DNA from: Caldilinea sp. CFX5
Lineage (GTDB): Bacteria; Chloroflexota; Anaerolineae; Caldilineales; Caldilineaceae
Reading direction: 5' to 3'
Assembly (NCBI GenBank): GCA_021405325.1
Contig: QWII01000043.1
Coordinates: forward strand, 1-64,000
DNA length: 64,000 nt
The translations under genes and the position numbers were made by a program. Positions within the stretch are counted from its first letter, which is position 1, and the number at the start of each line of letters is the position of its first letter. This document shows positions 31,523-40,334 of this stretch, one piece after another. The notes beneath the pieces were generated by a model, which was not told the DNA's origin, searched no databases, and worked only from the letters and a program-made list of their open reading frames with translations.

Positions 31523-32551
31523 GTGAACGAACCACGCGCTGCGGTCATTGGCTATGGCTATGCCGGTCGCAGCTTCCATAGTTATCTCATCAGCATCACC
31601 CCCGGCTTGATCTTACATGGCATTGCTTCCAGCGATCCGGCCAAGCGGGAGCAGATTGTCCATGAACGTCACTGTAAAGCCTACCGCAGCTTTGACGAAG
31701 TGATTGCCGATCCGGCGGTTGACCTGGTGGTGCTGGCGACGCCCAACGATGTCCATGCCGACCTGGCGATCCGGGCGATGGAGGCCGGCAAACATGTGGT
31801 GACGGACAAACCCATGTGTGTCACCCTGGCCGAAGCCGATGCCATGGTGGCGGCGGCGGAACGCACCGGGCGCGTCCTCAGCATCTTTCAGAACCGGCGC
31901 TGGGATGGCGACTTTCTCACCGTGCAGAAGCTGATCGCCGAAGGGCAACTGGGGCAGGTGCGCTGGGTGGAGATGGCCTGGCAACGCTGGGGCGCGCCCC
32001 GTGGCTGGCGTGGCGAGGCGACCAAAGGGGGCGGACGGCTCTTTGACCTGGGTGCGCACCTGCTGGATCAACTGTTGGTTCTCTTTCCGCAGCCGATTAC
32101 CGGCGTCTATTGCCGGATTCACTACGATTTTCCGGATCGGGATGTGGAAAGCCATGCGCTGGTCACAGTGCATTTCGCCGACGGCGCCACCGGCGTCTGT
32201 GACCTTTCGAGTATGTCGGCGATCAACAAGCCCCGCTTTCACATCTTTGGTGACAAAGGCACCTTTGCCAAGTATGGCCTCGACCCGCAAGAGGACGCCA
32301 TGCGCGCCGGCCGGATCGATGCGGCGGTGGAAGATCCGCTGCTGTACGGCAAATTGCATGACGGCGCGACCGAGACGATCATTCCTACGCGCCCTGGTCG
32401 CTGGCGCAGTTACTATGAAAATATTCGAGATGTGCTGACCAATGGGGCTGAATTGGCCGTTAAACCACAAGAAATACGACGAGTAATGGCTGTCTTTGAT
32501 GCTGCGTTCCATTCAGCACAGACGGGGGAAATAGTACAACTGCGCAGCTAG
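31523..32551 (+). CDS. Gfo/Idh/MocA family oxidoreductase
   Basis: 342 residues. Rossmann motif GYGYAGRSFHS, the nucleotide-binding DKP variant of the EKP motif (VVTDKPMCVT) and the substrate-domain GGGRLFDLGAHLLDQLL with the catalytic-type Asp/His. Family members oxidise or reduce sugars and cyclitols with NAD(P). GTG start at 31523, with AAAGGAG 8 bases upstream. It faces the second sugar-acid dehydratase gene, suggesting a shared sugar pathway. Confidence 0.88.
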   Translation: MNEPRAAVIGYGYAGRSFHSYLISITPGLILHGIASSDPAKREQIVHERHCKAYRSFDEVIADPAVDLVVLATPNDVHADLAIRAMEAGKHVVTDKPMCVTLAEADAMVAAAERTGRVLSIFQNRRWDGDFLTVQKLIAEGQLGQVRWVEMAWQRWGAPRGWRGEATKGGGRLFDLGAHLLDQLLVLFPQPITGVYCRIHYDFPDRDVESHALVTVHFADGATGVCDLSSMSAINKPRFHIFGDKGTFAKYGLDPQEDAMRAGRIDAAVEDPLLYGKLHDGATETIIPTRPGRWRSYYENIRDVLTNGAELAVKPQEIRRVMAVFDAAFHSAQTGEIVQLRS

Positions 32552-32733
32552 TGCAACATCGGTGCTTACCGTAAGGCAGATCTCCATCAAATGCTTGATG
32601 TGATTGTTCTGAATTTATAATAAACTGACAGCCAGATTCAAGCGTAAGTCTGATTACGTAAGAAGCGGGCACTTTTCTCTCGGCTTACACTGCCCGAACA
32701 ATGCCATCGTTCGTTTGCGCACAAGGAGCATCC
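32552..32733. other. Spacer with TATAAT box
   Basis: A perfect TATAAT at 32616-32621 lies about 110 bases before the next small gene; the nearest -35-like TTGATG is at only 15 bases. Nothing else recognised. Confidence 0.35.
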
Positions 32734-33021
32734 ATGTTCAATTCGATCAAGAAAAATCTCTACCCCTACTGTGCGTTCGGTGTCTTATGCGCCCTGCTCA
32801 CACTGCTGCCGGTTATCAGATATAGCCTTTCCTCTCCCAAAGAGCTGGTTGTAACGATTGCCGCTTGGTTTTTGAGCAATTTGGTGATTTGCACCGGTCT
32901 CTTCTGTTATAGTCGCCGTCACAGTTTGATCAAGCGTTTCCTGGTGCGCAAAAGCCATACAGAAATGTGCGAAACCCACCTCATTCGGCAGACCACTTCT
33001 GAGTCAGCATTACAGCGATAA
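32734..33021 (+). CDS. Small two-span membrane protein, unknown
   Basis: 95 residues starting MFNSIKKNLYPYC with CAAGGAGC just upstream. Two hydrophobic helices (about 11-28 and 38-58) are followed by a basic cytoplasmic tail (SRRHSLIKRFLVRKS). Family not recognised. It sits alone after the Gfo gene. Confidence 0.5.
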   Translation: MFNSIKKNLYPYCAFGVLCALLTLLPVIRYSLSSPKELVVTIAAWFLSNLVICTGLFCYSRRHSLIKRFLVRKSHTEMCETHLIRQTTSESALQR

Positions 33022-33097
33022 CGCTACGCGTGCCGCCCAAAAAAGCGGTGACAGATGCGCCTGTGCATCCATCACCTTGCACTTAAGGGGCTGAGTA

Positions 33098-33193
33098 AAA
33101 GTATAAGTTATGGCTCTGCGCGAGTCCGTGACTCGCAAGAGCGGTTGCGAGTCACGGACTCGCGCAGAGCGGTGTATCAACTTATATTTTTAT
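33098..33193. repeat. Nested palindrome GAGTCCGTGACTCGC
   Basis: A perfect 25-bp stem (33113-33137, 33146-33170; loop AGAGCGGT) is enclosed by a second 12-13-bp stem (AAAAGTATAAGTT with AACTTATATTTTT). Each 25-base arm is itself palindromic (GCGAGTC-CGT-GACTCGC), so several cruciform forms are possible. It lies between two gene ends (33021 and the enolase-type stop at 33226). Confidence 0.9.
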
Positions 33194-33225
33194 GGACCCT
33201 TATCACCACAACGACAGCATCACCC

Positions 33226-34365
33226 TTACCAGTTGGTAAATGAACCGTCCAACCGCTGGAGCGTCGGTAGCTCGGCCTGTTGGAAGGGGCGCTTTTTGGC
33301 CGCTTCCCGATCAAACTCGATGCCCAAGCCCGGCAGGTCGGTGGGGATCAGATAGCCGTCCTCCCATTTGGGTTGCACCGGCACCACATCCGGCAGCGTC
33401 TCGCCCGGTTTGCGCGGCTGCTCCTGGACGCCAAAGTTGGGGGTCGCCATGTTGAGTTGCAGACAGGCCGCCGACGAGACCGGCCCCAACGGGTTGTGCA
33501 CCGCCAGCTTGATATAGTGCGTCTCACACCAGCCGGCGATCTTGCGCGATTCGGTGATGCCGCCGGCGATACAGAGATCGATGCGGGCGTAGTCGATCCA
33601 CTCTTCTTCAATCAATTCGCGGAACTCCCACTTGGAGCTAAACTGTTCCCCCGCGGCAATCGGCACATGGACACGCGGGCGCAGCGTCTTGAACGAGTTG
33701 GGGTTTTCACAGCGCAGCGGGTCTTCGATAAAGAAGGGGCGGGTCGATTCAATTTCGCGACAGAGCCAGATCACATCGGGTAGGTCGAGCCGGGTGTGGA
33801 CATCAAAGGTCAATTCGATCTCGTCGCCCACCGCCTCGCGCACGGCGTGGAACTGCTTGATCGCCGTTAAGACTGCCTGGCGTGGCTCCAAAATGTTGCC
33901 ATCCTGCGGCAGCCCCCAGCGCACAAATTTCCAGCCCTGCTCTTTGGTCTCCAAACAAGACTCGACCAGCGGCGTAATCTCCAAGGCATGGCCGCGGTTG
34001 TGCGGGTAGCAGACCACTTTGTCGCGCACCTTGCCGCCCAGCAGTTCATAGATCGGCACACCCAGCGCCTTACCCTTGATGTCCCAGAGCGCAATGTCAA
34101 TGGCGGCAATGGCCGACGTGAGAATCCGTTGCGCCGGGAAGAAGCCGCCGCGGAAGAGCAATTGCCAGATATGCTCGATCCGCCCCGGATCCTGGCCGAT
34201 GAGCAGCGTTTTGAAATGCTCAATCGCGCCCATCACCGCCAGTTCGCGGCCGGTGATGCCCGCCTCGCCGACGCCCGAAATCCCCTCATCGGTATCGACC
34301 ACCACAAACAAAAAGTTACGCCCGCCACCCCACACCGGGTAGCATTCGATATTGGTGATTTTCAT
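33226..34365 (-). CDS. Enolase superfamily sugar-acid dehydratase (galactonate/mannonate type)
   Basis: 379 residues. The mandelate-racemase-like active site is complete: D188 and H190 in FDVHTRLD, E214 in FIEDP, E240 in AAGEQF and H290 in AVHNPLGP. It is a paralogue of the dgoD product but differs in the loop (RWGLPQDGNILEPRQ) and the capping domain (VWGGGRNFLFVVVDTDEG), so a different acid substrate is likely. AGGAGG lies 8 bases before the ATG. A promoter is visible upstream. Confidence 0.85.
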   Translation of the reverse strand: MKITNIECYPVWGGGRNFLFVVVDTDEGISGVGEAGITGRELAVMGAIEHFKTLLIGQDPGRIEHIWQLLFRGGFFPAQRILTSAIAAIDIALWDIKGKALGVPIYELLGGKVRDKVVCYPHNRGHALEITPLVESCLETKEQGWKFVRWGLPQDGNILEPRQAVLTAIKQFHAVREAVGDEIELTFDVHTRLDLPDVIWLCREIESTRPFFIEDPLRCENPNSFKTLRPRVHVPIAAGEQFSSKWEFRELIEEEWIDYARIDLCIAGGITESRKIAGWCETHYIKLAVHNPLGPVSSAACLQLNMATPNFGVQEQPRKPGETLPDVVPVQPKWEDGYLIPTDLPGLGIEFDREAAKKRPFQQAELPTLQRLDGSFTNW

Positions 34366-34409
34366 GAAGTCTGTTCCTCCTGCTGATTAGTTTGGTTGGG
34401 ATAGGTGGT

Positions 34410-34439
34410 ATCATAACATTGATGGCAGTGGGCTGACAA
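34410..34439 (-). promoter_or_regulatory. Promoter of the enolase-type dehydratase gene
   Basis: On the minus strand TTGTCA (34439-34434), an 18-base spacer and TATGAT (34415-34410). The predicted leader is about 38 bases. Confidence 0.6.
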
Positions 34440-34600
34440 GGCGAGTTTTGGGGCGGGGTGGTCTGGTTAGGGTTCCCTGGCCATCTGACCAGCCACGGTA
34501 TGCCTAGCCTGACCAGGGATAAAACTCATCGCATAGAGGGCGACAAGTCACCGCGTCTGTCTTATAGTCAAGAGAGCGTTGGCTGTCGTGCGAGGTGACC

Positions 34601-36829
34601 ATGATTCTCAAAAACTTGTTGCGCCGCGCCACGCGTAGCCTGCTCACCATTGCCGGCATTGCCATCGGCGTGGCGGCGGTGGTGGCATTGGGCGCGATGG
34701 CGCAGGGCATTGCCAAAAACTATACCAGTGCGGTTGGTCTGAGTAATGACCTGTTGGTAACGCAGGCCAATGCCTACGATGTGGTCTTTAGTAGTCTGGA
34801 CGCGAGCCTGGGCGAACGTATTGCGGCCGTGCCTGGCGTCGAACAGGTGGAAGCCGGCGTCTTTGGGTGGATCAATGTTGACACGGTCCCCTACTTCCTG
34901 ATCTACGGCTATGAACCGGGCAGCGTCGCCATGAGCCACTACCGTATTGTCGAGGGCAAACCGGTGACCGGCGACAAACAGATCGCCCTGGGGCGGCGCG
35001 GGGCGGAAGCGCTCAAGCTGGGCGTCGATGACACTTTGCGCGTCTACGGCGTCCCCTATCACATTGTCGGCATCTATGAGACCGGCCAGGGCATGGAAGA
35101 ATCGGGCGGCGTGGTCACGCTGGCCGATGCGCAAACCATCACCCAGAAACAGCGCCAGGTGAGCCTCTTTCAAGTCGGGCTGCGCCGCAATAGCGCCATC
35201 GACCAGGTGGTGGCGCGCATCCAGACCATCGACAAAGAGCTGACCGTCACCAAGTCCAGCGAATACGAAGGCAGCGAGCAGATGATGGGCATGTTGCAGG
35301 GCTTTGCCTGGGGCATTGCCGCCATTGCCATCCTCATCGGCGGGCTGGGCATGATGAGTGCGATGGTCATGAGCGTCATGGAACGCACCCGTGAGATCGG
35401 TACGCTGCGCGCCATGGGCTGGAGCCGCCGGCTGATCATCCAGATGATCCTGGGCGAAGCGATTGGCTTGAGTGCGATTGGCGGTCTCATCGGCCTTGTG
35501 CTGGGCGCGGGGATGGCCTGGCTGGCCGGGCAAGCGCCCGGCGTCGGCGCCTTTCTGGAAGGCTCGTTTACGCCCGGTATCTTTGTCCAGGGCATGGTAA
35601 CGGCATTGCTGCTAGGGGTGATCGGCGGTCTTTACCCGGCGTGGACGGCGGCCAACTTACAGCCGGTGGAGGCGCTGCGCTACGAGGGGGGTGGCGCCAC
35701 CCAAGCCAAAGGTTGGTTGACCCGTATCGGCAGCCAGAGCTTTCGCAACCTCTGGCGCCGGCGCACCCGCACCCTCCTCTCGGCGGGGGGCATTGGCATT
35801 GGCGTCGCGACCTTGGTCATGCTGGGCGGCCTGGTCGATGGCTTGATGGCGCAATTAAATGGCCTGGCCGGCAGCGGCGGCGTGGGCAACATCACGGTCA
35901 TGCAGCGCGATGTGGCCGATATGAGCCTGAGCAGCATCGACGAGCGCATTGTCAATCAACTGCGCGCCATGCCCGAAATCAAAGAAGCCAACCCCTATGT
36001 GTTGGGCTTTATCAGCAACCGGGAATTGCCGCTCTTTATCCTGGGCGGTCTCGACCCCAACAGCAGCGCCATGAGCCACTACCAGTTGCTTGCGGGCCGC
36101 TATGTCCAGCGCCCTAACGAAATGTTGGTGGGCAAGGTCGCGGCGGAAACGTACAACTTGCGCCTGGGTGGCGCGATGACGCTCTATGACAACCGCTACC
36201 GCATTGTCGGCATCTTTGAAACAGGCGTCGCTTTTGAAGATGGCGGCGGGGTGCTGGCGCTGCGGGAAGCCCAACGGCTCTTGAACCGCGGCCGCACAGT
36301 CAGCTTTATCTTTGTGAATGTCCACGAGCCGACCCAGGCCGAAGCGGTGCGCACGGCTATCGACCGCCGCTTTGTGGAAGCACGCGCCAGTTTGAGCAGT
36401 GAGTTTGCCCAAAACACGGACGATTTGAAGACAACAATGGCGATGCTTGGCGCCATTCGGCTATTGGCCATGTTGGTTGGCGGCATTGTGGTGGCGAACA
36501 CGATGGTCATGTCGATCTTTGAGCGCACGCGCGAGATCGGCGCCTTGCGCGCCATGGGCTGGGCGGCGCGGCGTATTTTGGGACAAATTTTGCAGGAGAG
36601 CCTCTACCTTTGTCTCTTTGCCGGGGTCGCCGGCGCCCTCTTTGGCGTTATCCTCCTGACCGTCATCGCCCAGGCGCCGGGGGCCAGTCAATTTGTTGCG
36701 CCCAGTTGGCAGGTGCAGACCTTTGTCACCGCCTTTGGCGTCGCCATCCTCCTGGGCCTGCTCGGCGGTCTCTACCCGGCCTGGCGGGCAAGCCGGTTGC
36801 GACCAGTGGAGGCGCTGCGGTATGAATAA
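34601..36829 (+). CDS. Double-length MacB/FtsX-type ABC permease
   Basis: About 742 residues consisting of two complete MacB-like permease units in one chain. Each has an N-terminal helix (LLTIAGIAIGVAAVVALG; LLSAGGIGIGVATLVMLGG), a periplasmic MacB core domain, and a C-terminal three-helix FtsX domain with the ERTREIG(T/A)LRAMGW cytoplasmic signature and GGLYPAW...PVEALRYE ending. Normally two separate permease chains pair, so this fusion could act as a pseudo-dimer. Adaptor and ATPase genes follow. An in-frame GTG six bases upstream is an alternative start. Exports a lipid, peptide or drug; the substrate is unknown. Confidence 0.88.
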   Translation: MILKNLLRRATRSLLTIAGIAIGVAAVVALGAMAQGIAKNYTSAVGLSNDLLVTQANAYDVVFSSLDASLGERIAAVPGVEQVEAGVFGWINVDTVPYFLIYGYEPGSVAMSHYRIVEGKPVTGDKQIALGRRGAEALKLGVDDTLRVYGVPYHIVGIYETGQGMEESGGVVTLADAQTITQKQRQVSLFQVGLRRNSAIDQVVARIQTIDKELTVTKSSEYEGSEQMMGMLQGFAWGIAAIAILIGGLGMMSAMVMSVMERTREIGTLRAMGWSRRLIIQMILGEAIGLSAIGGLIGLVLGAGMAWLAGQAPGVGAFLEGSFTPGIFVQGMVTALLLGVIGGLYPAWTAANLQPVEALRYEGGGATQAKGWLTRIGSQSFRNLWRRRTRTLLSAGGIGIGVATLVMLGGLVDGLMAQLNGLAGSGGVGNITVMQRDVADMSLSSIDERIVNQLRAMPEIKEANPYVLGFISNRELPLFILGGLDPNSSAMSHYQLLAGRYVQRPNEMLVGKVAAETYNLRLGGAMTLYDNRYRIVGIFETGVAFEDGGGVLALREAQRLLNRGRTVSFIFVNVHEPTQAEAVRTAIDRRFVEARASLSSEFAQNTDDLKTTMAMLGAIRLLAMLVGGIVVANTMVMSIFERTREIGALRAMGWAARRILGQILQESLYLCLFAGVAGALFGVILLTVIAQAPGASQFVAPSWQVQTFVTAFGVAILLGLLGGLYPAWRASRLRPVEALRYE

Positions 36830-36916
36830 TGAATGGCGAATGGCGAACAATGAATGGTTAATGCGCGACGCCGGGTAACACGCGTTAACCATTCGCCATT
36901 CGCCATTGACCATTCA
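36829..36916. repeat. GAATGGC heptamer hairpin at the permease stop
   Basis: Words GAATGGC, GAATGGC, GAACAAT, GAATGGT on the left pair with ACCATTCGCCATTCGCCATTG on the right. The array begins at the last base of the TAA stop and runs to the adaptor start region. Confidence 0.85.
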
Positions 36917-36932
36917 TGATTATGGGGTATCT

Positions 36933-38252
36933 ATGCGACGGCTACTTTTGATCCTCATCGGCATTGTTGTGATCAGCGCGGCGGGATGGGGCTATTGGCA
37001 ATATCAGCAGGCCCAGGAAGCGGCGCGCCAGGCCGCGACCGCCGAAGAGGCGGCCGCAACCGATGAGTTGGCAAATGTGATCTGGGCGTCGGGCAAGTTG
37101 ACGCCGGTGACTTGGGCGGGCCTCAGTCCGGCAACCACCGGTCTGGTTCGCCAAATTCATGTCAGCGAAGGCGAATGGGTGGCGGCGGGTCAGTTGCTGG
37201 TCGAGCTGGACAATGGCGTGGCCCGGAGTCAGGTGACCATGGCCGAGGCGGCGTTGGCGGAAGCCGAAGCGGCGTTGGCCAAAGTCAAAGCCGGCGCGAC
37301 CCAAGCCGAGCTGGCCGCCGCCCAAGCCCAGGTGGCGGCCGCCGATGCGCAAGTCGCCTTGGCCGCGAGCCAGATGTTAGAGTTACAGGCAGCGATTGAG
37401 GGGGCGAAGGCCGGCGTTGTCCACGCGCAACGCCAATATGCCGAACTGGCAAGCCACCCGACCGCCGCGGAAAAAACTGCAGCCCTGGCCCAAGTAGCCG
37501 TTGCCCGAGAAGGGGTACGGCAGGCGCAGGCGGCCTACAACATCGTGCGCGGTGATCCGCAACTCGCTGCCCGCCCCGAAGCGTTGACCCTGGCCCAGAT
37601 GACAGCCGCGCTAGAGGCGGCCCAAGCCCAAGCGGCCTTTACAACCCAAGGGGCAACCCAACAGCAACTTGCCGTCGTCGCCGCGGCCATTGATGTCGCC
37701 AAGACGCAAGTCACCCTGGCTGAAAGTCGCGCCGCCGGGGTGGAAGCCGGCGTCAAAGCGGCTCTGGCCGCACGCGATAGCGCCAAAGCCGCACGCGACC
37801 GCTTGCAAACCGGCGCCACGGTCGAAGAGGTGGCCATGGCCACCGCGCGGGTGCAATCGGCGCAGGCGGCTTTGGTCAGCGCCCAGGCGCAACTGGCCCA
37901 GAGCCAGATCGCCGCCCCCTTTGCCGGCCAGATAGGGACGATCAATGTGCGCTTAGGCGAACTGGCGACGCCGGGAACATACACACTCTTGCTGGGCGAC
38001 ACCCGTGCCATGCACGTCGAAACCACCGACCTGCGTGAAACCGATGTCGTGCGGCTGGCCGTCGCGATGCCGGTGGAAGTGACCTTTGATGCGCTGCCTG
38101 ATCAAATCTTTCCGGGTACAATTACCCGGATCGCGCCGGTCAGTTCAGCAGCCCAGGGCAGCACCAACTATACCCTCCAAATCGACCTAGCGGCGTTAGA
38201 CGGGCAGTTGCGTTGGGGAATGACGGCCTTTGTGAACATCCATGTCGAATAA
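36933..38252 (+). CDS. HlyD/MacA-type efflux adaptor
   Basis: About 439 residues. Residues 3-20 form a membrane anchor. A biotinyl-lipoyl half (SGKLTPVTWAGLSPATTGLVRQIHVSEGEWVAAGQLLVELDN) leads into a very long Ala/Gln-rich coiled-coil hairpin (about 85-315), followed by the second lipoyl half (AQSQIAAPFAGQIGTINVRLGELATPG) and a beta-barrel. It should connect the permease to the outer layers. Middle gene of the permease-adaptor-ATPase operon. The TAA stop starts the second copy of the 39-base repeat. Confidence 0.88.
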   Translation: MRRLLLILIGIVVISAAGWGYWQYQQAQEAARQAATAEEAAATDELANVIWASGKLTPVTWAGLSPATTGLVRQIHVSEGEWVAAGQLLVELDNGVARSQVTMAEAALAEAEAALAKVKAGATQAELAAAQAQVAAADAQVALAASQMLELQAAIEGAKAGVVHAQRQYAELASHPTAAEKTAALAQVAVAREGVRQAQAAYNIVRGDPQLAARPEALTLAQMTAALEAAQAQAAFTTQGATQQQLAVVAAAIDVAKTQVTLAESRAAGVEAGVKAALAARDSAKAARDRLQTGATVEEVAMATARVQSAQAALVSAQAQLAQSQIAAPFAGQIGTINVRLGELATPGTYTLLLGDTRAMHVETTDLRETDVVRLAVAMPVEVTFDALPDQIFPGTITRIAPVSSAAQGSTNYTLQIDLAALDGQLRWGMTAFVNIHVE

Positions 38253-38336
38253 CCGCTCAACCCGCTCGCAGCCGGCCCGTAACCGGCGGCCCCAACGCCG
38301 GTCACCGGTTGCCTTTTAGGCGCGGCTGCGAGCGGG
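38250..38336. repeat. 39-bp palindrome family, copy 2 (left arm decayed)
   Basis: The right part 38296-38334 is identical over 39 bases to the right arm at 4642-4680. The left side keeps CCGCTCGCAGCCG (38262-38274) and AACCGGCG but has lost the CTAAAAGG segment, so only the outer 14 bases (38261-38274 with 38323-38336) and an inner short stem pair. It directly follows a TAACCGCTC stop context, as copy 1 does. Confidence 0.92.
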
Positions 38337-38375
38337 CTTAGGCTTGATAGTTACCATGGCGAACAGTAAAAAGGT

Positions 38376-38426
38376 GATTGGGTGATGCGGTGGTTGAGCC
38401 TGTCGAAACCACCGCATCACCCAATC
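38376..38426. repeat. Constant-loop hairpin (loop GAGCCTGTCGA)
   Basis: Perfect 20-base arms 38376-38395 (GATTGGGTGATGCGGTGGTT) and 38407-38426; the 11-base loop is the reverse complement of TCGACAGGCTC. It ends 12 bases before the ATPase ATG. This copy is in the opposite orientation to the other three. Confidence 0.95.
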
Positions 38427-38437
38427 AAAAACTTATC

Positions 38438-39262
38438 ATGACCGAACTAATCCACACCATCAACCTGACCAAAACCTATGGCAGCGGTGAGACCATTGTC
38501 TATGCCTTGGACCATGTGACCGTGACGATCAATGCCGGTGAATTTGTCGCCATTATGGGGCCGAGCGGCTGCGGCAAGAGTACGCTCCTCAACATGTTAG
38601 GGGCGCTGGATCAGCCGACGGCCGGGGAAGTGTGGGTGGCTGGTGAAAACTTGGCGCGCCTCAAAAATGTCGACAAATTTCGCGCCCAGACCATCGGCTT
38701 TATCTTTCAACTCCACAACCTGCTGCCGACGCTGACTGCCCTGGAGAATGTCGAAGTGCCGATGATTGGCCAGGTCAGTAGCCACAGCGAGCGGGTTGGG
38801 CGTGCGCAACAGCTTTTAACATTGGTGGGCCTCGATGATCGCGCCCACCATCTACCTAGCCAGCTTTCCGGCGGGCAACGACAACGGGTCGCCATTGCCC
38901 GCGCCCTTGCCAATCAACCTAAGCTTGTGCTGGCCGATGAGCCGACCGGCGCCCTCGACAGCCAGAGCGGCGCCGAGATACTGGCGCTGTTGGCTGATCT
39001 CAACCAACAACAGGGCACAACCATCGCCGTCGTCACCCATGACCGTCAGGTGGCGCAGGCGACCCAACGCATTCTGCGCATGAAAGATGGCCGTGTGATC
39101 GACGATCATCGCATCAGCGACCCAATGGAGGAAGATCTGCTGGCCCTGGCGCGCAGCAAACTCGGTCAAGCGATCATGGTGGATGGCGACCCGCCGTTGG
39201 AAAAGATTACGGCGGAGGAAGAGTTGGTGTTGCGCCGGATTTTGGCGCGGGTGCAGAATTAG
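38438..39262 (+). CDS. ABC transporter ATP-binding protein (MacB/LolD type)
   Basis: 274 residues. Walker A GPSGCGKST near residue 42, Q-loop FIFQLHNLLP, signature LSGGQRQR, Walker B LVLADEPTGALD and H-loop VVTHD. A C-terminal extension of ~45 residues (SDPMEEDLLALARSKLG...) is beyond the usual 230-residue length. It energises the double permease and adaptor encoded upstream. The ATG at 38438 is used; the 20 codons before it in frame belong to the hairpin. Confidence 0.92.
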   Translation: MTELIHTINLTKTYGSGETIVYALDHVTVTINAGEFVAIMGPSGCGKSTLLNMLGALDQPTAGEVWVAGENLARLKNVDKFRAQTIGFIFQLHNLLPTLTALENVEVPMIGQVSSHSERVGRAQQLLTLVGLDDRAHHLPSQLSGGQRQRVAIARALANQPKLVLADEPTGALDSQSGAEILALLADLNQQQGTTIAVVTHDRQVAQATQRILRMKDGRVIDDHRISDPMEEDLLALARSKLGQAIMVDGDPPLEKITAEEELVLRRILARVQN

Positions 39263-39270
39263 CAACTATT

Positions 39271-39365
39271 CTGACGGGTGGATGCAGATCGATGTTAGCA
39301 CCTTTGCGCCAGGTGGCTTTACGCCCAACGAAGCAGTGGATTATCTGGCGATAACAGCGGTGTAG
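39271..39365 (+). pseudogene. C-terminal relic of an FAD oxidoreductase (DAO family)
   Basis: The frame ending at TAG 39365 reads SDGWMQIDVSTFAPGGFTPNE followed by AVDYLAITAV. It matches the last part of the oxidoreductase at 754-1962 (DGRTQLDVSTFSPDRFAPSE...) at 17 of 31 positions. Nothing of the remaining ~370 residues is left; the fragment starts 9 bases after the ATPase stop. Confidence 0.75.
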
Positions 39366-39548
39366 GAAGTGGCGGTTGACGGAGACATAGTTGGGGACAG
39401 TATCCTAAATGTAAGCAAGTAGCAATTTTAATGCTTAATTTCATGTCAGTTATTCTGTATGATTCAAAGGAGATTTACGGAAACGATAAGATTTTCTATA
39501 TATTTTCAATAATGCATCCGGTATTGGGGAAGCATGGAAGGGTAGTAT

Positions 39549-40214
39549 ATGACCAAGGATACGATGGGAGTAACTAAAGCACACTGTAATCAATGTGGCG
39601 GTGATCGAAATCATGGAGTATTGGCTATAGAGAAAACGTCATGGACTGATGAAGAGTATGATCATATTCATGGTGGCGACAGCTATGAAATGCTTAAGTG
39701 CTTAGGGTGTGAACAGATTAAACTTCGACACAGCTCCTGGGTTGTAGGGAATGACGACAATAAAGTCAGCTATTTCCCACCCCCGATCTTTCGCCCAAAT
39801 CCGAAGTGGTTTTCTGATCTCTGGTATGAACTTCCTGATGATGCTGATTTTGTCGAAACACTTCTTAAAGAGATCTATGTTGCTCTACAAAACAATCTTT
39901 CAAGTCTTGCGACCATGGGCATTAGGTCACTACTTGAAAAGGTAATGATTGCTAAGATAGGAGATCAAGGAAGCTTTCGCAAAAATTTAACAGAATTTGA
40001 AAAACAAGGATATGTTTCACGCATACAAAAGGAACGTTTAGAAACAATTCTTGAGGCGGGTCATGCAGTGATTCATCGAACTTTTACGCCAAGCACAAAA
40101 GATGTGATCACTCTTGTTGACATTACTGAACATATTATTGAGACAGTCTATCTTCATGAAGACAAGGTCAAAGAGCTTCAGAAACGCGTTCCGCCACGAA
40201 CAAACCAAACGTAA
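39549..40214 (+). CDS. DUF4145 domain protein
   Basis: 221 residues. An N-terminal zinc-ribbon (CNQCGG near residue 13, CLGC near 51) precedes a helical DUF4145 domain (LPDDADFVETLLKEIYVALQNNLSSLATMGIRSLLEKVM, GHAVIHRTFTP). DUF4145 proteins are often linked with restriction and other defence genes, but the function is unknown. The gene and its flanks are clearly more AT-rich than the rest of the window, a sign of transfer. GAAGGG precedes the ATG. Confidence 0.8.
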   Translation: MTKDTMGVTKAHCNQCGGDRNHGVLAIEKTSWTDEEYDHIHGGDSYEMLKCLGCEQIKLRHSSWVVGNDDNKVSYFPPPIFRPNPKWFSDLWYELPDDADFVETLLKEIYVALQNNLSSLATMGIRSLLEKVMIAKIGDQGSFRKNLTEFEKQGYVSRIQKERLETILEAGHAVIHRTFTPSTKDVITLVDITEHIIETVYLHEDKVKELQKRVPPRTNQT

Positions 40215-40248
40215 GATGAATGAAACAATTGACAATGTAAGATCAGGA

Positions 40249-40277
40249 TTGTTTTGAAAGACCGTTTGTGTTATAAT
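40249..40277 (+). promoter_or_regulatory. Strong sigma-70-like promoter of the ImmA/IrrE-PIN pair
   Basis: TTGTTT (40249-40254), 17-base spacer and a perfect TATAAT (40272-40277), 57 bases before the start of the metallopeptidase gene. Confidence 0.7.
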
Positions 40278-40334
40278 GATGTGATTGAACCATTGTTCAT
40301 GTCACTTGGCCGATTAGTGTGAAAGGAGGTTAAG

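Noticed and set aside
38378..38437. N-terminal extension of the ABC ATPase
   Set aside because: The 20 extra codons are the translation of the constant-loop hairpin; the ATG at 38438 fits the family.
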